Shown here piece by piece: positions 34,095 to 42,924 of a DNA stretch of 64,000 bases. Positions within the stretch are counted from its first letter, which is position 1. Each line of letters opens with the position of its first letter. Origin of the DNA: an uncultured Eubacteriales bacterium (lineage in GTDB: Bacteria; Bacillota; Clostridia; Oscillospirales; Oscillospiraceae); contig LT599017.1 of assembly GCA_900079765.1 (NCBI GenBank), positions 3,238,996-3,302,995 of the forward strand. Reading direction: 5' to 3'. A program made the position numbers and the translations under genes. The notes under the pieces were generated by a model. That model was not told the DNA's origin. It searched no databases and saw nothing but the letters and a program-made list of their open reading frames with translations.

Positions 34095-35143
34095 CAGCTC
34101 ACCACCTCTTCCTGCGCGGTTTCGCCAGTCGCGGCGTCCTGTGCCGCTCTGCGTTTCTTGATACGGGTATGGATCTTGTACTTGATGTTGGTGTATACGC
34201 CCATGAACCCCATCGGCATCACCACCATGAGCAGGATAACGCCCACGCCATAAACCAGCTTATAGTAGGACTGCAGGAAACGGAGCCGCTCGGGCAGGAA
34301 CGTGAGCAGCATGGTGCCGATGAACGCGCCGAAGGTGGATTCTACGCCGCCCAGCATCACCATGATGAGATAAATGGCGGACTGGTCGTATTTGAAGGGG
34401 TCGGGGCTTACATAGCGTTCCAGCAGCGCGTACATGCTCCCGGCCAGGCACGCCAGTACACCCGCAATCAGAAAACTCAGCACCTTGGTGCGATAGGTAT
34501 TGATGCCCATACATTTGGCGTTGATCTCGTTATCGCGCACGGAAGCCAGAGCGCGGCCAAAATAGGTTTTGCGGATGCGGTCCACCACGAGAAAACAGAT
34601 GATTGCGATAAAGAAGTATACTTTAAAGTAATCGTAGTAGTTTTCACATTTAAAGAAGTAGAGATCCAGCTGGGGAATGTTGCGGATACCGTCCGCGCCG
34701 CCGGTCACCGGTGCCCAGTTGGTGTAGATGGTGTACATCAGCTGAGCAAGGCCGATACTGGCGAAGGAGAAGTAAGAGCCTTTGAGCCGAAACAGCGCGA
34801 GGCCGAGCAAGTAGGAGAAGATGCCGCCAAAGACCATGGCCATTAAAATCGTCAGCAGCGGATCCATATTGAATTTCGTGGTAAAAAACGCCGAAATATA
34901 AGCACCCACGCCCATGATGGCCGCCGTGGAAAAGGTGACCTGGCCACCCATGCCGAGCATCACCGAAAGGCCGAGCACGGCGATAAAATAGACCATGCCC
35001 TCGTTGATGACCTTCATCATGTATTTGGATGTTACGCCTTCGTTGGGGACGATAAGGAATACAGCCAGGCAGACCGCGATGAGCGCCGCAACCTTTGCCC
35101 ACTGCATCACATTTGGTTTGTTGTTCATCGTTTGTTGTTTCAT
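34094..35143 (-). CDS. livM: Branched-chain-type ABC transporter permease, LivM family
   Basis: Inner-membrane permease of 349 residues with about nine to ten membrane segments. Marks include GLSVMLGMGGQVTFSTAA near the N-terminal third, SVRDNEINAKCMGINTYRTK (EAA-like loop, quoted in part), and MVMLGGVESTFGAFIG. A charged C-terminal tail of about 25 residues is longer than usual. It is 8 nt after livH and overlaps livG. Confidence 0.92.
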   Translation of the reverse strand: MKQQTMNNKPNVMQWAKVAALIAVCLAVFLIVPNEGVTSKYMMKVINEGMVYFIAVLGLSVMLGMGGQVTFSTAAIMGVGAYISAFFTTKFNMDPLLTILMAMVFGGIFSYLLGLALFRLKGSYFSFASIGLAQLMYTIYTNWAPVTGGADGIRNIPQLDLYFFKCENYYDYFKVYFFIAIICFLVVDRIRKTYFGRALASVRDNEINAKCMGINTYRTKVLSFLIAGVLACLAGSMYALLERYVSPDPFKYDQSAIYLIMVMLGGVESTFGAFIGTMLLTFLPERLRFLQSYYKLVYGVGVILLMVVMPMGFMGVYTNIKYKIHTRIKKRRAAQDAATGETAQEEVVS

Positions 35144-35151
35144 AGCCAGAC

Positions 35152-36015
35152 CTACGCTTTCTCGTCGATCTTCTCGCCGAATATGCCAGTAGGACGAATG
35201 ACGAGAACAATAAGCAGAACAAGGAACACGATGGCGTCCTTATAGCTGTCGGTGATAAGCACGCTGAAGGACTCGATCAGACCGATCAAAAGCCCGCCTA
35301 CGACGGCGCCCTTTACGCTGCCGAACCCGCCAAGCACGATACCCGCAAATGCCTTCTGCGCCATCGAACCCAGCGACTGGGACACCATGAACAGCGGGGC
35401 GGCCAGCCAGCCCCCCACACCGGATAGGCCCATGCTAACCATGTACGTACAGGCAATGGCAATGATTGTGGGGATGCCGATCAGCTCCGCTTCATAACGG
35501 TCCTGTGCCACTGCCTGCATGATCTTTCCAAGGAAGGTCTTTTCAAACAGGAAATAGACGCCCAGCATCAGAAGGCCGCCGACACCGATAATCAGAAAAT
35601 ACTGGTTGTTGAGATACGCCGTTCCGATGTGGGTCACGCCGGGGGCCACGGGCGCCATGGAAAGGGAGACAGAGCCCCAAATCAGACGAACAACTTCTTT
35701 CAGCGCGATCGACGCGCCCAGGGTGCTGATGGTCACCGTAACTTTCCAGGAAGAATTTCGGAAGGGCCAGTAAACGGAAAACATATATGCGAGGCCACAG
35801 ATTGCAAAGCAGATGAGCCCGCAAATCGCCACGCCCCATACCGGAAGATTCATTTGATACGTCAGCATCCAGGTAAGATATGCTCCCAGCATAAAAAGCT
35901 GCCCGTGAGCGAAATTCAGAACGCCCACGGCCTTTACGATCAGAATCAGGCCCATCGCCATCAGCGCGTACAACATACCCATGGAAATTCCGGTGATTGT
36001 AAACTGTATAAGCAT
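35152..36015 (-). CDS. livH: Branched-chain-type ABC transporter permease, LivH family
   Basis: A 287-residue permease, eight membrane segments. Typical elements are ISMGMLYALMAMGLILIVKA, NFAHGQLFMLGAYL, the cytoplasmic loop QAVAQDRYEAELIGIPT, and GFGSVKGAVVGGLLIGLIE. It pairs with LivM to form the channel. A strong hairpin separates it from livK upstream (36053-36093), consistent with lower expression of the membrane parts than of the binding protein. Confidence 0.92.
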   Translation of the reverse strand: MLIQFTITGISMGMLYALMAMGLILIVKAVGVLNFAHGQLFMLGAYLTWMLTYQMNLPVWGVAICGLICFAICGLAYMFSVYWPFRNSSWKVTVTISTLGASIALKEVVRLIWGSVSLSMAPVAPGVTHIGTAYLNNQYFLIIGVGGLLMLGVYFLFEKTFLGKIMQAVAQDRYEAELIGIPTIIAIACTYMVSMGLSGVGGWLAAPLFMVSQSLGSMAQKAFAGIVLGGFGSVKGAVVGGLLIGLIESFSVLITDSYKDAIVFLVLLIVLVIRPTGIFGEKIDEKA

Positions 36016-36052
36016 ACCGCGTTTCTCCTCTCAGGGTCGGGCTCCGGGAGTA

Positions 36053-36093
36053 CGCTCTGTAACAGCGCCGAAAAACGGCGCCGTTACAGAGCG
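36053..36093 (-). terminator. Intercistronic hairpin livK-livH
   Basis: Arms CGCTCTGTAAC-A-GCGCCG (36053-36070) and CGGCGC-C-GTTACAGAGCG (36076-36093): 17 paired bases with one mismatch and a 5-nt loop. No T-run follows on the minus strand, so it is likely an attenuator or mRNA 3'-end stabiliser. Confidence 0.65.
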
Positions 36094-36115
36094 TTTCGGT
36101 CCCTTGGTTATCTGT

Positions 36116-37303
36116 TTATTGTGCGGCCACCTGCTCCAGAACGACCGACTCGCCATTCTGGACCTGCGACACATATTCGGCGGTGGACAGCATGGGCGTG
36201 CCCTGGTAGGTGAATACGGAGGAGATCCCCTCAAAGTCCTTGATGCTATGAAGCGCGGTGTTTATGGCCTTGGGATCAGTGCTGCCGGCCTCCTCAATGG
36301 CCCAGCAGATCATCGAAAGTGCGTCATAAGTAGTGGCCGAGGTCATGTCGGGCGCGCGTCCGAACATCTTCTCGTACTTGGCAATCCATTCCGCCGCCTT
36401 GCCCTCGGAGATTGTGGGGGAGAAGGCGGTCACGGAATACCAGCCTTCGGAGGCACCGACGGCATTCTGCAGCGTGGAGCTCTGCGCAGACGCGGAACTT
36501 CCGATGCAGGGGATGTCGAGGCCGGCGTCCTTGACCGCTCTCATGATGAGGGGCGCTTCATTGGTCTGGGCGATGGAAACCAACATGTCGCAGCCGGAGT
36601 CAATGATCTTGGCAATATAGGGGGCGAAATTCTTTTCATCAGTAGCAAACTGCTGCGTGCTCACGACCTCGATGCCATAACCCGCAAGCGCGCTGGCGAC
36701 GACGGGCGCCATGCCGGTACCCAGAGCATCGTTGGCGTGCAGGATGGCCACCTTGGTGGCGCCCAGTTTCTCGCAGTAAGCGGCGATGGTCAAACCGGAG
36801 CCGGAGTCGCTCCGGCGGGTGGAGAGCATGTATTCGTTATCCAGGGCCTCCAGCTTTACGGAGGAGCCGGAGCAGATGGCGGGGATCTCAGCCTCGGCGA
36901 CGAACTGCTCCACGGCCAGGACCAGGGAGGAGTACTTATTCAAAACCACGGCGGAGACGTCGTTATCGGAGATAAGTTTCTGGTAGGCGTTGGTGGCCGA
37001 GGCCTCGGTGCCCTGGTCATCCTCATAGACGACGACCACTTCGCGCCCCAGCACACCGCCGGCGGCGTTGATCTCGGAGAGGAATAATTCAACGCCTTCC
37101 TTGGTGTATTCGCCGTTAATGGCACGCTCGCCGGAGAACGCGTCGGTCAGCCCGATGTAAATCGGCTCGGTGCTGGCCGGCTGGTCGGTGGTGGCAACCG
37201 AGTCAGGGGTCTTACTATCCGAGGCAGCGGGGGAGGTGCCGGAGCAGGCAGCCAGAGACAATGACATAATCGCAGCGAGGAGCAGAGCCAAAGCCTTTTT
37301 CAT
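36116..37303 (-). CDS. livK: ABC transporter substrate-binding lipoprotein, LivK family
   Basis: Extracellular receptor of the importer, 395 residues. Signal peptide MKKALALLLAAIMSLSL with lipobox LAAC near residue 20, then a Ser/Thr/Asp-rich linker to about 45. The mature fold begins IYIGLTDAFSGERAINGEY and continues GVLGREVVVVYEDDQG, as in type I periplasmic binding proteins. The ATG at 37303 has GGAGGG at 7 nt. It sits in the middle of a catabolic operon, so the ligand is likely the substrate of the operon rather than a branched-chain amino acid (inference). Confidence 0.9.
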   Translation of the reverse strand: MKKALALLLAAIMSLSLAACSGTSPAASDSKTPDSVATTDQPASTEPIYIGLTDAFSGERAINGEYTKEGVELFLSEINAAGGVLGREVVVVYEDDQGTEASATNAYQKLISDNDVSAVVLNKYSSLVLAVEQFVAEAEIPAICSGSSVKLEALDNEYMLSTRRSDSGSGLTIAAYCEKLGATKVAILHANDALGTGMAPVVASALAGYGIEVVSTQQFATDEKNFAPYIAKIIDSGCDMLVSIAQTNEAPLIMRAVKDAGLDIPCIGSSASAQSSTLQNAVGASEGWYSVTAFSPTISEGKAAEWIAKYEKMFGRAPDMTSATTYDALSMICWAIEEAGSTDPKAINTALHSIKDFEGISSVFTYQGTPMLSTAEYVSQVQNGESVVLEQVAAQ

Positions 37304-37343
37304 GAAATTTCCCTCCAAATTTTTTATTATCCCGTTTCTGCAA

Positions 37344-38504
37344 TCACAGAAGCTGGCGATAAACTGAACGGATATCGTCTAAAGACATGTCCTTCGGGTT
37401 CTGGTCAAGCAGCCGATGCACGTTGCTGGCGGACTCGGTGAGAAATTCAAGGTCTTCTTCCCTCACGCCGAATTCCTTGAGGCTGTTAGGTATCTTCATA
37501 TCCGACGTGAGGGCAAAGATGGCCTTTACGATCTCTTTGCCGGTTTCCTCTGCGCTAAGCCCCTGCGTGTCGATCCCCATGGCCTGGGCAATGGGCACAA
37601 CATACTGCGGGATGGCGTCCATGTTATACTCCATCACAAAGGGCAGCAGAATGGCGTTGGAGACGCCGTGGGGAATGCGGAAACTGCCGCCAAGGGGGTA
37701 GCTGAGGGCGTGCACGGCCACCGTGCTGGACGACGTGATTGCCACGCCGCCATAGAAGGCTGCCAGCAGCATATTCCCCCGGGCCTCCATGTCCGAGCCG
37801 TCTGCATAAGCCCGGCGCAGGTTTTCGCTGATCAGTTTCAGGCCCTGCAGGGCAAACGTTTGGGCAAAGGGATTGGTCTTGCGGGAAATATATGTCTCAA
37901 TACAATGGCAGAACGCGTCCAGGCCCGTGGCCGCCGTTACAGGCTGGGGCAGGCTCTTGGTCAGCATCGGGTCCAGCAGCACCGTGGTTGGCAGGAAGAA
38001 GGGATGCACCACCCCAACCTTCAGTTTCTTCTCCGGGATCAAAACGATGGCGTTGGGCGTGGCCTCGGCCCCTGTACCAGCGGAGGTGGGGGCCACAAGG
38101 AGCGGCGCGCCCCGGTGCAATATTTTGGACTGATCGGTCAGGTCATCATAATAGTCCGAATTGGTCATCATCACGGAGATCATCTTGGCGGTATCCATCA
38201 CGCTGCCGCCGCCGATGGCCACAATCAACTCGGCCCCGCAGCCCTTGACCCTGTCGAATATCTCGCGCACCTGCCCGTCTTCAGGCTCGGGGGGCACGTC
38301 GTTCACCACCGTCACCCTGGCGCAGCTGCGTTTCAGCTCCTCCAGCGTCCCGTCGATAGCGCCCGACCTCAGCGCGCCCCCGTCGGCAAAGACGGCGATG
38401 TTTTCTTTGCCCGCCGCCTGAATCAGCCCGGGCAGCTCGCTGATGCAGCCCACGCCGCTGATCACTGTCTCAGGCACACGGAGCGTATAGTTTTTCATGT
38501 CCAT
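37344..38504 (-). CDS. Iron-containing alcohol dehydrogenase
   Basis: A 386-residue group III dehydrogenase. NAD-binding region: GGGSVMDTAKMIS and the APTSAGTGAEATPNAI segment. Metal ligands: Asp in TGLDAFCHCIE with the following His, then HALSYPLGGSFRIPHGVSNA with the other two His. It would reduce an aldehyde (for instance one released by the aldolases) or oxidise an alcohol acid such as a 4-hydroxybutyrate-type compound; the choice cannot be made from sequence. It overlaps the upstream aldolase gene by one base (TAATG). Confidence 0.9.
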   Translation of the reverse strand: MDMKNYTLRVPETVISGVGCISELPGLIQAAGKENIAVFADGGALRSGAIDGTLEELKRSCARVTVVNDVPPEPEDGQVREIFDRVKGCGAELIVAIGGGSVMDTAKMISVMMTNSDYYDDLTDQSKILHRGAPLLVAPTSAGTGAEATPNAIVLIPEKKLKVGVVHPFFLPTTVLLDPMLTKSLPQPVTAATGLDAFCHCIETYISRKTNPFAQTFALQGLKLISENLRRAYADGSDMEARGNMLLAAFYGGVAITSSSTVAVHALSYPLGGSFRIPHGVSNAILLPFVMEYNMDAIPQYVVPIAQAMGIDTQGLSAEETGKEIVKAIFALTSDMKIPNSLKEFGVREEDLEFLTESASNVHRLLDQNPKDMSLDDIRSVYRQLL

Positions 38505-39397
38505 TATCCCTTCTCCCCATTGGCGATCACATCCAAAGCCTTGCGGATGGCCGCATCAAAGGCCTCGTCTCGAATATCGAAGGGGGCGCGCACCGGCCCG
38601 AGGTTCTGGCCCAGCATAAAGGCCGCCCGTTTCACCACGGAGTTGGGGTTTCCCATCGCCATGCAGTCGCGCAGCGGACGGATGCTGTCCTGCACGCGCC
38701 GGGCCTCTTTCATATTTCCCTTTTCCCAGTTGGAGTAAATGGCCACCATCCGCTCCGGAAACACGTTGGAAATACCCGAGATGCCGCCATGCCCGCCGGC
38801 CAGCAGACAGTAGAGAATGAGGGAATCGTTGCCGGATAGCACGGCAAACTTGCCGGGATCCGTCACCTCGATGTAGCGCAGCATGTTGTCGAAATTACCG
38901 CTCGAATCCTTGATGCCGATAATGTTGGGCACCTGGGCCAGCTTTTCCACCGTTTTATAATGCACGTTTACGCCTGTGCGCGCAGGCATATTGTAGATAA
39001 GTACCGGCAGCCCGCCCTCTTCCGCCACGGTGCGGTAATGGGCGTAAAGCCCCTCCTGCGTATTGGCGGCAAAGTAGGGTGACACGATGGACGCGCAGTC
39101 CGCGCCCAGTTCCTTAGCCTTTTTCGTCAGTGCCACAGTCTCCTTGGTGGTGGTGCACCCGGTGCCCACATAGACGGGCAGCCTGTGGTCGGCCTGGTCG
39201 ATCACGCACTCCATCACGCGCACTTTTTCTTCGAAACTCATGGCATAGTTCTCGCCGTTCGTCCCCAGAGTGAAGATGCCGTGGAGCCCGGCGTAGATAA
39301 AGCGATCCACCTGATTGCGTAGCTCAGCCTCATTGATCGTTTCATCCTCAAAGAACGGGGTCGACATTGCAGCAATGATACCTCTTACTTCCAGCAT
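38504..39397 (-). CDS. DHDPS/NAL-superfamily aldolase
   Basis: A 297-residue class I aldolase-type protein. Active-site elements are LGTNGENYAMS, Tyr in LIYNMPARTG, and Schiff-base Lys in IGIKDSSGN. It is clearly paralogous to the protein at 31638-32534 and keeps the full catalytic set, unlike the third copy at 30712. The GTNGE loop differs from the GTTGE of true DapA, pointing to sugar-acid substrates. ATG at 39397 is 13 nt after the kinase gene. Likely role: pyruvate-yielding cleavage of a keto-deoxy acid (inference). Confidence 0.86.
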   Translation of the reverse strand: MLEVRGIIAAMSTPFFEDETINEAELRNQVDRFIYAGLHGIFTLGTNGENYAMSFEEKVRVMECVIDQADHRLPVYVGTGCTTTKETVALTKKAKELGADCASIVSPYFAANTQEGLYAHYRTVAEEGGLPVLIYNMPARTGVNVHYKTVEKLAQVPNIIGIKDSSGNFDNMLRYIEVTDPGKFAVLSGNDSLILYCLLAGGHGGISGISNVFPERMVAIYSNWEKGNMKEARRVQDSIRPLRDCMAMGNPNSVVKRAAFMLGQNLGPVRAPFDIRDEAFDAAIRKALDVIANGEKG

Positions 39398-39410
39398 ACT
39401 TTCTTAACCT

Positions 39411-40688
39411 CTATCCTTCCCTATCGCACATGTAGCGATATAGTTGTAACAGTGCCTCGGGGTTTCCGAACCCGCCGGATTTTGTCGCCAGCAGGCAGGA
39501 CCACTCGTCTGCCGTCTTGCCCGTTGCCACTCCGCGGATGGGCTCGTCCTCCAGCTCGATATAGCCGATCCCCAGTTGCTCCAGCACGCAGTTGGCCACA
39601 TCGCCGCCGGAGAGAATCAGCCCGCCCACCGGCAGCAGCTGCTGGATCTTCTCCACAAGCAGGGCAATGGCCGCAGCGATCGTGTCGTTCACGGCATCCT
39701 GGTAAAACAGGGCGGCAGTGCCATTTTTCGATCCGTCGAATATCTGGTCGGTGGTGACCAGGATACCCCGGCGAATCAGTCCCTGCTTTGCGTCCGCCTC
39801 GATCTGTGCGGCCAGCTGCCGGGCGTGCCGCACAGCGGAGCCGTCCCGCAGGTTTTCCGTGGAAATGCAGTAGCAGGTAAACTCATCCGATTTCTTTACC
39901 TCCTGCACCTGGTCAATCGTGGCCGGATGCCGTGAGCCGATCGCCACCAGCACATGGTCGCAGTCAGCCAGCCTGCTCGTGCCTTCCACGGGCGCGGAGT
40001 CCTGCTTTTTACTGTCAGGCCATATTTGCTGCAAGTAGGGGAGCCATCCGGCGCTACCCACAGGTAGGCACCGAGGCCCGAAATGGGCGGCGGCCTGGGC
40101 GATAATCTGAAAGTCGCTCTCTTCGCATGCGTCCACCAGGAAGATTGTGGCCCCTTCCTCCAGCTTTTTCACGATCTGTGAGATTACGTCCTCCGCGCCG
40201 CGTTTCACCGCGTCCACGGAGATCACGGCACAGGTGCTTCCCGTCGTGCTATGGACCGCGTCCACCGCATTCACATACTTGGGCGTGTCGCCGCGAACGT
40301 CGATCCGCAGGATACCGCCCTGCAAGGTGCGCCCTGTTTCTAAAAACGCGGGGACCACCAGCGCGAACTCCGCCGGCAACCGCTCAAGGCACGCGTCTAT
40401 CTCTGCTCCAACGTTGCCCCGCAATACGGAATCGATTTTTTTATAAAAGTGCCGCACGCCCGCCTTTTGCAGGGAGGTGAGCACATCCGCCACGATGGTC
40501 TTGCTTTGCTCCGGCGTAACGCTCCGGGTGTTGGTGTTGACCGCTACCACAGGGGTCTCGTCCCCCTTCAGGCTGCCACACTTCCGCCCGCTGACGGCCA
40601 CGGTTACGCTGCAGCCCAGCTTTTTTAATTTTATGCCCGCATCGCAGGCTCCTGTAAGATCATCTGCAATAATTGCCATTCCGATCAT
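39411..40688 (-). CDS. Four-carbon acid sugar kinase family protein (DUF1537; DtnK/OtnK-like)
   Basis: A 425-residue kinase-fold protein. The N-terminal domain opens IGMAIIADDLTGACDAGIKL and has FYKKIDSVLRGNVGAEID, both hallmarks of the family. The C-terminal nucleotide domain has LILSGGDVANCVL and GVATGK near the end. Characterised members phosphorylate D-threonate, D-erythronate, L-threonate or 3-oxo acid sugars at the 4-OH. With PdxA2 two genes upstream this gives the core of the known threonate/erythronate routes to dihydroxyacetone phosphate. The start could be ATG 40688 or the in-frame ATG 40679. Confidence 0.88.
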   Translation of the reverse strand: MIGMAIIADDLTGACDAGIKLKKLGCSVTVAVSGRKCGSLKGDETPVVAVNTNTRSVTPEQSKTIVADVLTSLQKAGVRHFYKKIDSVLRGNVGAEIDACLERLPAEFALVVPAFLETGRTLQGGILRIDVRGDTPKYVNAVDAVHSTTGSTCAVISVDAVKRGAEDVISQIVKKLEEGATIFLVDACEESDFQIIAQAAAHFGPRCLPVGSAGWLPYLQQIWPDSKKQDSAPVEGTSRLADCDHVLVAIGSRHPATIDQVQEVKKSDEFTCYCISTENLRDGSAVRHARQLAAQIEADAKQGLIRRGILVTTDQIFDGSKNGTAALFYQDAVNDTIAAAIALLVEKIQQLLPVGGLILSGGDVANCVLEQLGIGYIELEDEPIRGVATGKTADEWSCLLATKSGGFGNPEALLQLYRYMCDREG

Positions 40689-40711
40689 ATGCGTGCCCCG
40701 CTCTTTATGAA

Positions 40712-41692
40712 TTATTTCCCCTGCCAGCGCGGATGGTGATAGCACTCCGCATTGGCCACATGGGGCCACTTTTCACCTCTAAGTACCGCCAGGGTTCCCT
40801 CGGCCGCCATGGTTGCCAGCTTAGAAACCGTCTCCTGGGTCTGTGCCGCCATGTGGGGCGTCAAAACCACATTGTCCAGCCCCATCAGGGGGTGGCCTGC
40901 CGGCATGGGCTCCTCCACCAGCACATCCAGCCCTGCCCCGGCGATCTCGCCCGCCTCTAGGCAGCGAACCATGGCATCCTCGTCCACGATGTCGCCCCGG
41001 GCGGCGTTGAGCAGATAGGCCGTGGGTTTCATGGCGGCAAACTGGCGCTCTGAAAACATCTTGCGCGTAGAGGGCATGGAGGGCATATGGAGCGAGACGT
41101 AGTCCCCCGCCGCGATGGCGTCTAGCATGTCCTCGAAATAGCTGTACCCCAGGGCCTCCGCGTCCTCGCGCTTTACAAAGGGGTCGTACACGCCCACCTT
41201 CATACCCAGAGCCGCAGACATCTGCGCCACAGTCTTTCCGATGTTGCCAAAGCCCAGCACCACCATGGTCTTATCGAGGATATCGACGGCCGCATATTTA
41301 TTGCGGATGTTAAAGTTGCCCTTCTTCGTCTCCACCACGCTCTCCACGGTGTTCTTACTGAGGGCGAACATCATGGAGATGGTGTGTTCGGCCACTGCCC
41401 GTGCATTGGCGGAGGGACACAGCACCACGGGAATGCCCCGCTCGGTCGCCGCGTCCACGTCCACGTTATCGTACCCCACGCCGGGGCGGGTGATAACTTT
41501 GAGATTTTCGCAGGCCTCTATGGCCTTCCTGTCAATCTTTCCGATCCGGAGGATAAACGCGTCCGCATCCTGGAGCTGGGCCATGATCTCATCCGAATTG
41601 CCGTTGTTGGGAATGATCAGCTCAGCCTTGCCCTCTAGGAGGGCCATCCCGTCTTTATAGAGCGGGTGGGAAATCACGATCTTATTCATCAT
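40712..41692 (-). CDS. D-isomer-specific 2-hydroxyacid dehydrogenase
   Basis: A 326-residue NAD-dependent dehydrogenase of the SerA/GyaR type. The Rossmann motif is VVLGFGNIGKTVAQM, and catalytic Arg lies in LLNAARGDIVDE. The Glu lies in DVLVEEPMP and the His in LTPHMAAQTQE. No ACT domain follows, unlike SerA. It probably oxidises or reduces the alpha-hydroxy group of the operon's acid substrate. MM at the start leaves two possible ATGs (41692 or 41689). Between the kinase and PdxA2 genes. Confidence 0.9.
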   Translation of the reverse strand: MMNKIVISHPLYKDGMALLEGKAELIIPNNGNSDEIMAQLQDADAFILRIGKIDRKAIEACENLKVITRPGVGYDNVDVDAATERGIPVVLCPSANARAVAEHTISMMFALSKNTVESVVETKKGNFNIRNKYAAVDILDKTMVVLGFGNIGKTVAQMSAALGMKVGVYDPFVKREDAEALGYSYFEDMLDAIAAGDYVSLHMPSMPSTRKMFSERQFAAMKPTAYLLNAARGDIVDEDAMVRCLEAGEIAGAGLDVLVEEPMPAGHPLMGLDNVVLTPHMAAQTQETVSKLATMAAEGTLAVLRGEKWPHVANAECYHHPRWQGK

Positions 41693-41706
41693 AATCGCCC
41701 CCCGGT

Positions 41707-42762
41707 TTACTGCTGCATCTTTTTCTGTCGCGCGACGGCCATTTTAACGCCGTAGCCGATGGCGTTGATCAGGCTGTCCGCGGAGGCCGTACCGTTGCCC
41801 GCTTTTCCGAAGGCCGTGCCATGGTCCACGGAGACGCGGATGATGGGCAGGCCCAGGGTAATGTTCACGCCCTGCACGGAGTTCCACTGTTTCTTGCTCT
41901 CGTCGTACACGAAACCGGTCACCTTGAGCGGGATATGCCCCTGGTCATGATACATTACAACAGAGATATCATACATGCCGCCCCGGGCCTTGCTGAACAG
42001 GGTGTCCGGCGGGACGGGGCCGTCCACATTCAGGCCCTCCGCCTTAGCCATCTGGATTGCAGGCTCAATCTCCTCAATTTCTTCCCTGCCAAACATGCCG
42101 TTTTCACCGGCGTGGGGGTTCAGCCCGGCCACGGCGATGCGCGGCTTTTCAATGCCGATGGCCTCGCAGGCGTCCTGAGCGATGTGGATACATTTATATA
42201 CCCGCTCCTTTTTTACCCGGTCACAGGCTTCGCGCAGGGACACATGGGTCGATACGTGGACTACGCGGAGCTTTTCGTCTGCCAACATCATTGCATAGTC
42301 CGCGGTGCCGGTGAACTCGGCGTAGATCTCCGTATGCCCGCTGTAGTGATAGCCCGCCAGGTTCAGCGCTTCTTTATTGAGCGGGCCGGTGATGGTGGCG
42401 TCAATCTTATTCTCCATCGCCAGATCGATCACCTTGCGCACCCCGTCAAAGGCCGCCTTGCCGCCCAGAGCCGTGACCTTGCCATAGGGGACGGCATCCA
42501 CGTCATCGCACTCCAGAGGCACCCGGTACACGTCGATGGTACCAAAAACAAACTTCGCGTCCTTCACATCGTCCACGGGGTTGAGCTGCAGGTCTTCCGC
42601 GTGAACCACCTTCATGGCGCGGCGGACAATGCGTTCATCCCCGATGATGATCGGTCGGCAGATCTGATAGGTCTCCTCTTCCTTCAGCGCCTTCACTGCA
42701 ATCTCCGGCCCAATCCCGCACACGTCGCCCATTGTAATACCCAGAATGGGAAGTTGTTTCAT
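41707..42762 (-). CDS. PdxA2-type 4-phospho-sugar-acid dehydrogenase (4-hydroxythreonine-4-phosphate dehydrogenase family)
   Basis: A 351-residue NAD-dependent dehydrogenase/decarboxylase. The N-terminal ILGITMGDVCGIGPEI is the family signature. Metal-binding His are in YSGHTEIYAEFTG, AGLNPHAGENGMFG and MYHDQGHIPLK. The gene is the first of the operon beside a DUF1537 kinase, which is the established context of PdxA2, where 4-phospho-D-threonate or -erythronate is oxidised and decarboxylated to dihydroxyacetone phosphate. A role in vitamin B6 synthesis is unlikely here. Promoter at 42816-42844. Confidence 0.9.
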   Translation of the reverse strand: MKQLPILGITMGDVCGIGPEIAVKALKEEETYQICRPIIIGDERIVRRAMKVVHAEDLQLNPVDDVKDAKFVFGTIDVYRVPLECDDVDAVPYGKVTALGGKAAFDGVRKVIDLAMENKIDATITGPLNKEALNLAGYHYSGHTEIYAEFTGTADYAMMLADEKLRVVHVSTHVSLREACDRVKKERVYKCIHIAQDACEAIGIEKPRIAVAGLNPHAGENGMFGREEIEEIEPAIQMAKAEGLNVDGPVPPDTLFSKARGGMYDISVVMYHDQGHIPLKVTGFVYDESKKQWNSVQGVNITLGLPIIRVSVDHGTAFGKAGNGTASADSLINAIGYGVKMAVARQKKMQQ

Positions 42763-42788
42763 AATTGCCCCCTCATTTTTGTATTATA

Positions 42789-42797
42789 TTGAAACAT
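42789..42797. promoter_or_regulatory. TTGAAACAT half-site downstream of the pdxA2 promoter
   Basis: Lies about 12-20 bp past the predicted start point. It matches half of the dyad at 44755-44771 in the regulator's own promoter. Confidence 0.4.
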
Positions 42798-42815
42798 CTC
42801 TCTTGCGCTAGTGGT

Positions 42816-42844
42816 ATTATAGTACTAAATCTATGTGCAGTCAA
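42816..42844 (-). promoter_or_regulatory. Strong sigma-A promoter of the acid-sugar operon
   Basis: Minus-strand TTGACT (42839-42844) and consensus TATAAT (42816-42821), 17 bp apart. No sigma-54 -24/-12 element is seen here, although the neighbouring regulator has the layout of a sigma-54 activator. Confidence 0.8.
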
Positions 42845-42865
42845 TAGGTACTTGGGCGAAAATGA

Positions 42866-42906
42866 CGAAAAAATGCGTGCGATGTTTCATATTGAATCGC
42901 ACGCAT
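42866..42906 (-). terminator. Intrinsic terminator of the PrpR-like gene
   Basis: An 11-bp stem ATGCGTGCGAT / ATCGCACGCAT (42873-42883, 42896-42906); on the minus strand it runs into TTTTTT. The 12-nt loop contains GTTTCATATTGA, which resembles the candidate operators. Confidence 0.85.
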
Positions 42907-42924
42907 GTGTTTCTATTCTGTTTT

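Noticed and set aside
37416-38738. A 440-codon open frame opposite the iron alcohol dehydrogenase gene
   Set aside because: Antisense shadow spanning two genes of the minus-strand operon, with no ribosome site or recognisable family.
41707-42762. Vitamin B6 synthesis role for the PdxA-family gene
   Set aside because: No other pdx gene is nearby and it leads a catabolic operon with a DUF1537 kinase, the established setting of PdxA2.
42763-42924. A sigma-54 (-24/-12) promoter for the acid-sugar operon
   Set aside because: I looked for a GG-N10-GC core of the TGGCAC-N5-TTGC type on the minus strand and saw none, whereas a near-perfect sigma-A promoter is present.
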